Of a stretch of 16,017 nucleotides of DNA, positions 13,174 to 16,017 are shown in pieces; the first letter of the stretch is position 1; the number at the start of each line of letters is the position of its first letter. The stretch is from Candidatus Cloacimonadota bacterium (lineage in GTDB: Bacteria; Cloacimonadota; Cloacimonadia; Cloacimonadales; Cloacimonadaceae). The stretch spans positions 1 to 16,017 of the forward strand of contig JALNYD010000035.1 of NCBI GenBank assembly GCA_023230025.1, read 5' to 3'. The translations under genes were made by a program, and so were the position numbers. The notes below the pieces were generated by a model. The model saw only the letters and a program-made list of their open reading frames with translations. It made no database searches and was not told the origin of the DNA.

Positions 13174-15290
13174 GGCAGGGCCTGGCTCCGGGCTTTTTTG
13201 CCTTTCTTGATGAAATCTGAATCAAAGGTTGTGCGTAGCTTGAATTCTGCTTGTTTCCCTTCATTCCATTGAGAAACCGGACGCAGATAGCCCACGATGC
13301 GAGAGAAGACTTCACAGCTCTTGCCACAGGTGGGGCATTTGCTTTGTTCTCCAATCAGATAGCCATGGTTTGGACAAATGCTGAAGGTGGGTGAGAAGGT
13401 GAAATAGGGTAGATGGTAATTGTTGCAAACGCTTCTAACCAGATTCTTGACGCTTTCAGCGTGTTCCAGGCGTTCTCCGCCAAAGATATGCAGCACCGTG
13501 CCTCCGGTGTATTTGCATTGCAGATCATCTTGCAGATCAAGCACTTCAAACACATCATCACTATAATTAACTGGCAACTGCGTGCTATTGGTATAAAAGG
13601 GGGCATCACCACCGCAATTTGCGCATTTAATGCCAGGATGGTTGCGCCGATCCAGGATTGCAAGGCGGTAGCTGGTTCCCTCGGCGGGAGTTGCTTCCAG
13701 GTTGTAATTATTGCCGGTGAGATCCTGGAACTCAATCAATCGTTCACGAAGATAATCCATGACCTTCAGGGCAAAAGCCTGTGCTTTGGCTTGCCCCAGA
13801 TTCATCCCGAGGAAGTTCTCACAGGCCTCATTCATGCCAATGATTCCAATCGTTGAAAAGTGGTTCTTCCAATATTGCTCAAAGCGTTCACGAATGTTTT
13901 TCAAATAGAAGCGCGTATAGGGATATAATCCGCTATTGGTATAGGTTTCCAGCACCTTGCGCTTGATTTCCAGGGATGACATGGCAATGGAGAGTATCTT
14001 CTGTAAGCGGGCAAAGAAATCCTCCTCGTTTTCCGCCAGATGACCAATGCGCGGCAAATTGAGAGTGACCACACCGATTGAGCCAGTGAGGGGATTTGCG
14101 CCAAAGAGTCCGCCCCCCCGGGCTTGCAGCTTGCGCGTATCCAGGCGCAGACGGCAACACATGCTGCGCGCATCATTGGGATCCATGTCGCTATTTACAA
14201 AGTTTGAAAAATAGGGGATACCATACTTGGCGGTTGCTTCCCAAAGATACTGCAGAGTAGGATTTTCCCAATCGAAATCCTTGGTGATGTTGTAAGTGGG
14301 AATGGGGAAGGTAAAGACGCGCCCTTTGGCATCTCCTTCGGTCATTACTTCCAAAAAGGCTTTGTTGATGATGTCCATCTCCGCCTGGAAGTCGGCATAG
14401 CTTTGGTCCTGAGCCTTGCCCCCGATGATGACGGCTTGATTCTTGTAGCTATCGGGAGGGAGCAAATCCATGGTGATATTGGTAAAAGGAGTTTGGAATC
14501 CCACACGTGTAGGCACATTTACGTTAAAGACAAATTCTTGCAGAGCCTGTTTCACCTCATCATAACTGAGTCCATCATAACGAATGAAAGGGGCTAGAAG
14601 AGTGTCAAAACTGGAAAATGCCTGAGCTCCAGCCGCTTCACCCTGAAGCGTGTAGAAGAAATTGACGATCTGTCCCAGCGCACTGCGGAAATGCCGGGCA
14701 GGAGAGCTTTCCACCTTGCCTTCGGCACCACAAAACCCAGTCAGGAGCAGATCCATCAGATCCCAACCCACACAATACACAGAAAGCTGCCCCAGATCAT
14801 GAATATGCAGATCCCCACTCACATGAGCTTCACGAATCTCTGGCGGATAGATCTTGTTCAGCCAATAAGTCTTGCTTACCTCAGAGGCGATGTAATTGTT
14901 CAAACCCTGCAAAGAGTACGCCATGTTTGAATTCTCATTCACCTGCCAATCGAGTTTTTCCAGATACTGGTCAATCAACTTTACTCCTGCCGTGGAAACC
15001 ATTTCCCGGATGCGGGCATGCTGATCCCGGTAAATAATATAGGCTTTGGCAGTTTTCTTGTAGGGTGAGGCGAGTAGCACTTCTTCCACAATATCCTGAA
15101 TCTTTTCTACCTCAGGCAGCTCTTCAGTGATCATATTGATGGCCAGATTCATTACTCGAAGGGTCAGGTTTTCAGCAATCTCAGCTCCGAATTCACCGCT
15201 GGCTTCTCCAGCCCGATGGATGGCGCGAGTGATCTTGCTGCGGTCAAAATCAACTATATGTCCGTTACGCTTACGGATTTTGGCAAACAT
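13170..15290 (-). CDS. nrdD: Anaerobic (class III) ribonucleoside-triphosphate reductase
   Basis: This enzyme makes deoxyribonucleotides from ribonucleoside triphosphates without oxygen, using a glycyl radical. An ATP-cone regulatory domain covers about the first 90 residues (KIRKRNGHIVDFDRSKITRA). The catalytic barrel follows, with an active-site CCRLR motif (C378, C379) and the conserved RGGGLFGANPLTGSIGVVTL. The C-terminal zinc-binding region has CPNHGYLIGEQSKCPTCG. The radical loop reads RIVGYLRP, with the radical Gly at 667. I chose ATG 15290 (706 residues) because AGGAG lies five bases upstream and the protein then starts MFAKIRKRNG. An in-frame ATG at 15311 would add seven residues but has no ribosome-binding site. 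The gene overlaps nrdG by four bases. It implies growth under strict or facultative anaerobiosis. Confidence 0.95.
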   Translation of the reverse strand: MFAKIRKRNGHIVDFDRSKITRAIHRAGEASGEFGAEIAENLTLRVMNLAINMITEELPEVEKIQDIVEEVLLASPYKKTAKAYIIYRDQHARIREMVSTAGVKLIDQYLEKLDWQVNENSNMAYSLQGLNNYIASEVSKTYWLNKIYPPEIREAHVSGDLHIHDLGQLSVYCVGWDLMDLLLTGFCGAEGKVESSPARHFRSALGQIVNFFYTLQGEAAGAQAFSSFDTLLAPFIRYDGLSYDEVKQALQEFVFNVNVPTRVGFQTPFTNITMDLLPPDSYKNQAVIIGGKAQDQSYADFQAEMDIINKAFLEVMTEGDAKGRVFTFPIPTYNITKDFDWENPTLQYLWEATAKYGIPYFSNFVNSDMDPNDARSMCCRLRLDTRKLQARGGGLFGANPLTGSIGVVTLNLPRIGHLAENEEDFFARLQKILSIAMSSLEIKRKVLETYTNSGLYPYTRFYLKNIRERFEQYWKNHFSTIGIIGMNEACENFLGMNLGQAKAQAFALKVMDYLRERLIEFQDLTGNNYNLEATPAEGTSYRLAILDRRNHPGIKCANCGGDAPFYTNSTQLPVNYSDDVFEVLDLQDDLQCKYTGGTVLHIFGGERLEHAESVKNLVRSVCNNYHLPYFTFSPTFSICPNHGYLIGEQSKCPTCGKSCEVFSRIVGYLRPVSQWNEGKQAEFKLRTTFDSDFIKKGKKARSQALP

Positions 15291-15699
15291 GGCAGCTCCT
15301 AAATATATCAAATCATTAACACGTTGTTATGTAAATGCTTAAAAGCCCGGACTATGGTTTTGCAATTCCGGCACTCAAGCTTCGATTTACATAAATATGG
15401 TCACTTAGCAATCTGTCAAGTTGATACTTTTCCACTATCCGGTTTTCGGCTGTTTTCGGTTGGCTGGGATTTTTCCTTGAATGAGAGTGTATTCTCGATA
15501 CGCGGATTGATAGAAGCCTGATATGACTGATGGATTGACCATGCCGACTTTTTCTTAGCACGCAGATTACGCAGATTTACAATGGACTGTTGTATTATAT
15601 CGGATTAATCAGTCTTATCAGTTCAATCTGCGTACTATTATCCTAAAACGCCAAAACCTAAAACGTCAGTTCGATCAGTCAGTAAAAATCAGGTTTCTA
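15291..15699. other. Intergenic region upstream of nrdD, about 400 nt
   Basis: The region should hold the nrdD promoter (minus strand) next to 15291, but I see no convincing -35/-10 pair. I also see no clear pair of NrdR boxes. The AGGAG ribosome-binding site of nrdD is at its left end. A repeat-like element lies at 15560-15633, listed separately. Short open frames on both strands lack ribosome-binding sites and protein-like composition. No RNA gene was recognised. Confidence 0.4.
15560..15633. repeat. Small element bounded by ACGCAGATT copies
   Basis: Two adjacent direct copies of ACGCAGATT (15560-15568 and 15569-15577) face an inverted copy AATCTGCGT (15625-15633). The inner part contains AT-rich sequence with GATTAATCAG. 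Such CTGCGTAATCTGCGTG-like stretches look like a dispersed intergenic repeat, but only one copy is in this window, so that is inference. Confidence 0.5.
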
Positions 15700-16017
15700 C
15701 TACTTCAGCATAATCATCTTGCCGCTATCGCTATACGATCCACTGCTCAGCTTATAGAAATATACACCGGAGCCCAGTTCAGAACCGTGGGCGTCTTTAC
15801 CATCCCAGGCCACACTGTGTTCTCCGGCCGATTTCACCGAGTTTTCCAAGCGCCGTACCATCTGTCCCTTGAGGTTATAGATCTCCAGGGTCACGGGACC
15901 TCGTTCTTTCAGGGAATAGCGGATGCTCGTAACTGGGTTGAAGGGATTGGGGTAGTTGCCTAATAGTCGGGTAGTTAGTTCCGGGCTTTGGCCATCGGTA
16001 TTGCTCAGCGGGATGCC
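15700..16017 (-). CDS. C-terminal end of a secreted protein with FlgD-like / T9SS-type tail (partial)
   Basis: The window cuts this gene; 105 C-terminal residues are visible and the frame is open to the window edge. The segment reads LLGNYPNPFNPVTSIRYSL, then VTLEIYNLKGQMVRRL, then AWDGKDAHGSELGSGVYFYKL, and ends KMIMLK. This is the FlgD Ig-like fold that caps many large secreted proteins in Cloacimonadota, Bacteroidota and relatives. It resembles type IX secretion C-terminal sorting signals, so export to the cell surface or medium is likely. The catalytic or binding part lies outside the window. A GTG at 15894 could look like a start, but it falls inside the conserved domain and is not the true one. 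Confidence 0.92.
   Translation of the reverse strand, partial: GIPLSNTDGQSPELTTRLLGNYPNPFNPVTSIRYSLKERGPVTLEIYNLKGQMVRRLENSVKSAGEHSVAWDGKDAHGSELGSGVYFYKLSSGSYSDSGKMIMLK

Noticed and set aside
14112..14120. Run of C in nrdD as a possible frameshift site
   Set aside because: The frame on both sides matches conserved NrdD sequence (RGGGLFGANPLTGSIG), so the run simply encodes glycines.
15291..15311. Longer nrdD start at 15311
   Set aside because: There is no ribosome-binding site before it, whereas AGGAG precedes the ATG at 15290, which gives the usual N-terminus of the ATP cone.

Overview
The window looks like chromosomal DNA of an anaerobic Gram-negative (diderm) bacterium, most plausibly from the Cloacimonadota or a neighbouring FCB-type phylum. 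The grounds are a C-terminal secretion tail with the NYPNPFNP signature, a complete outer-membrane-spanning efflux set, an oxygen-sensitive class III ribonucleotide reductase and moderate GC. The phylum is inferred from gene style, not proven.

Layout. Positions 1-246 hold the first 22 codons of a VanZ-like gene running into four 35-bp hairpin repeats. An intact VanZ-like gene (282-653) follows. From 831 to 7694 runs a compact plus-strand operon: TetR-type regulator, TolC-like outer membrane factor, periplasmic adaptor lipoprotein, RND pump, DUF3332-type lipoprotein and a small Nfu-type Fe-S scaffold protein. Gaps are 0-18 nt or genes overlap, and the operon ends at a strong symmetric terminator (7699-7739). 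A convergent minus-strand gene (7776-9839) encodes a secreted YfbK-like von Willebrand A protein. A small exported protein of unknown function (10165-10737) follows. A minus-strand operon then reads nrdD, nrdG and a MOFRL-type glycerate 2-kinase (15290 down to 10880), with overlapping start and stop codons. The right edge carries the C-terminus of a large secreted protein.

The most unusual content is a set of hairpin-rich repeats in at least four places: the 35-bp array at 107-246, a 20-bp array at 10761-10920, and two mosaics of short perfect hairpins at 11411-11686 and 12071-12238. The two mosaics lie in frame inside the glycerate kinase gene and add roughly 145 codons. The 20-bp array forms the last codons and the stop codon of the same gene. 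Within these repeats the stem sequences change while pairing is kept, which suggests selection or copying at the level of structure. The situation resembles the Rickettsia palindromic elements that insert into coding genes.

A second unusual point is the RND pump: it lacks both transmembrane Asp residues and the transmembrane Lys of the AcrB proton relay.
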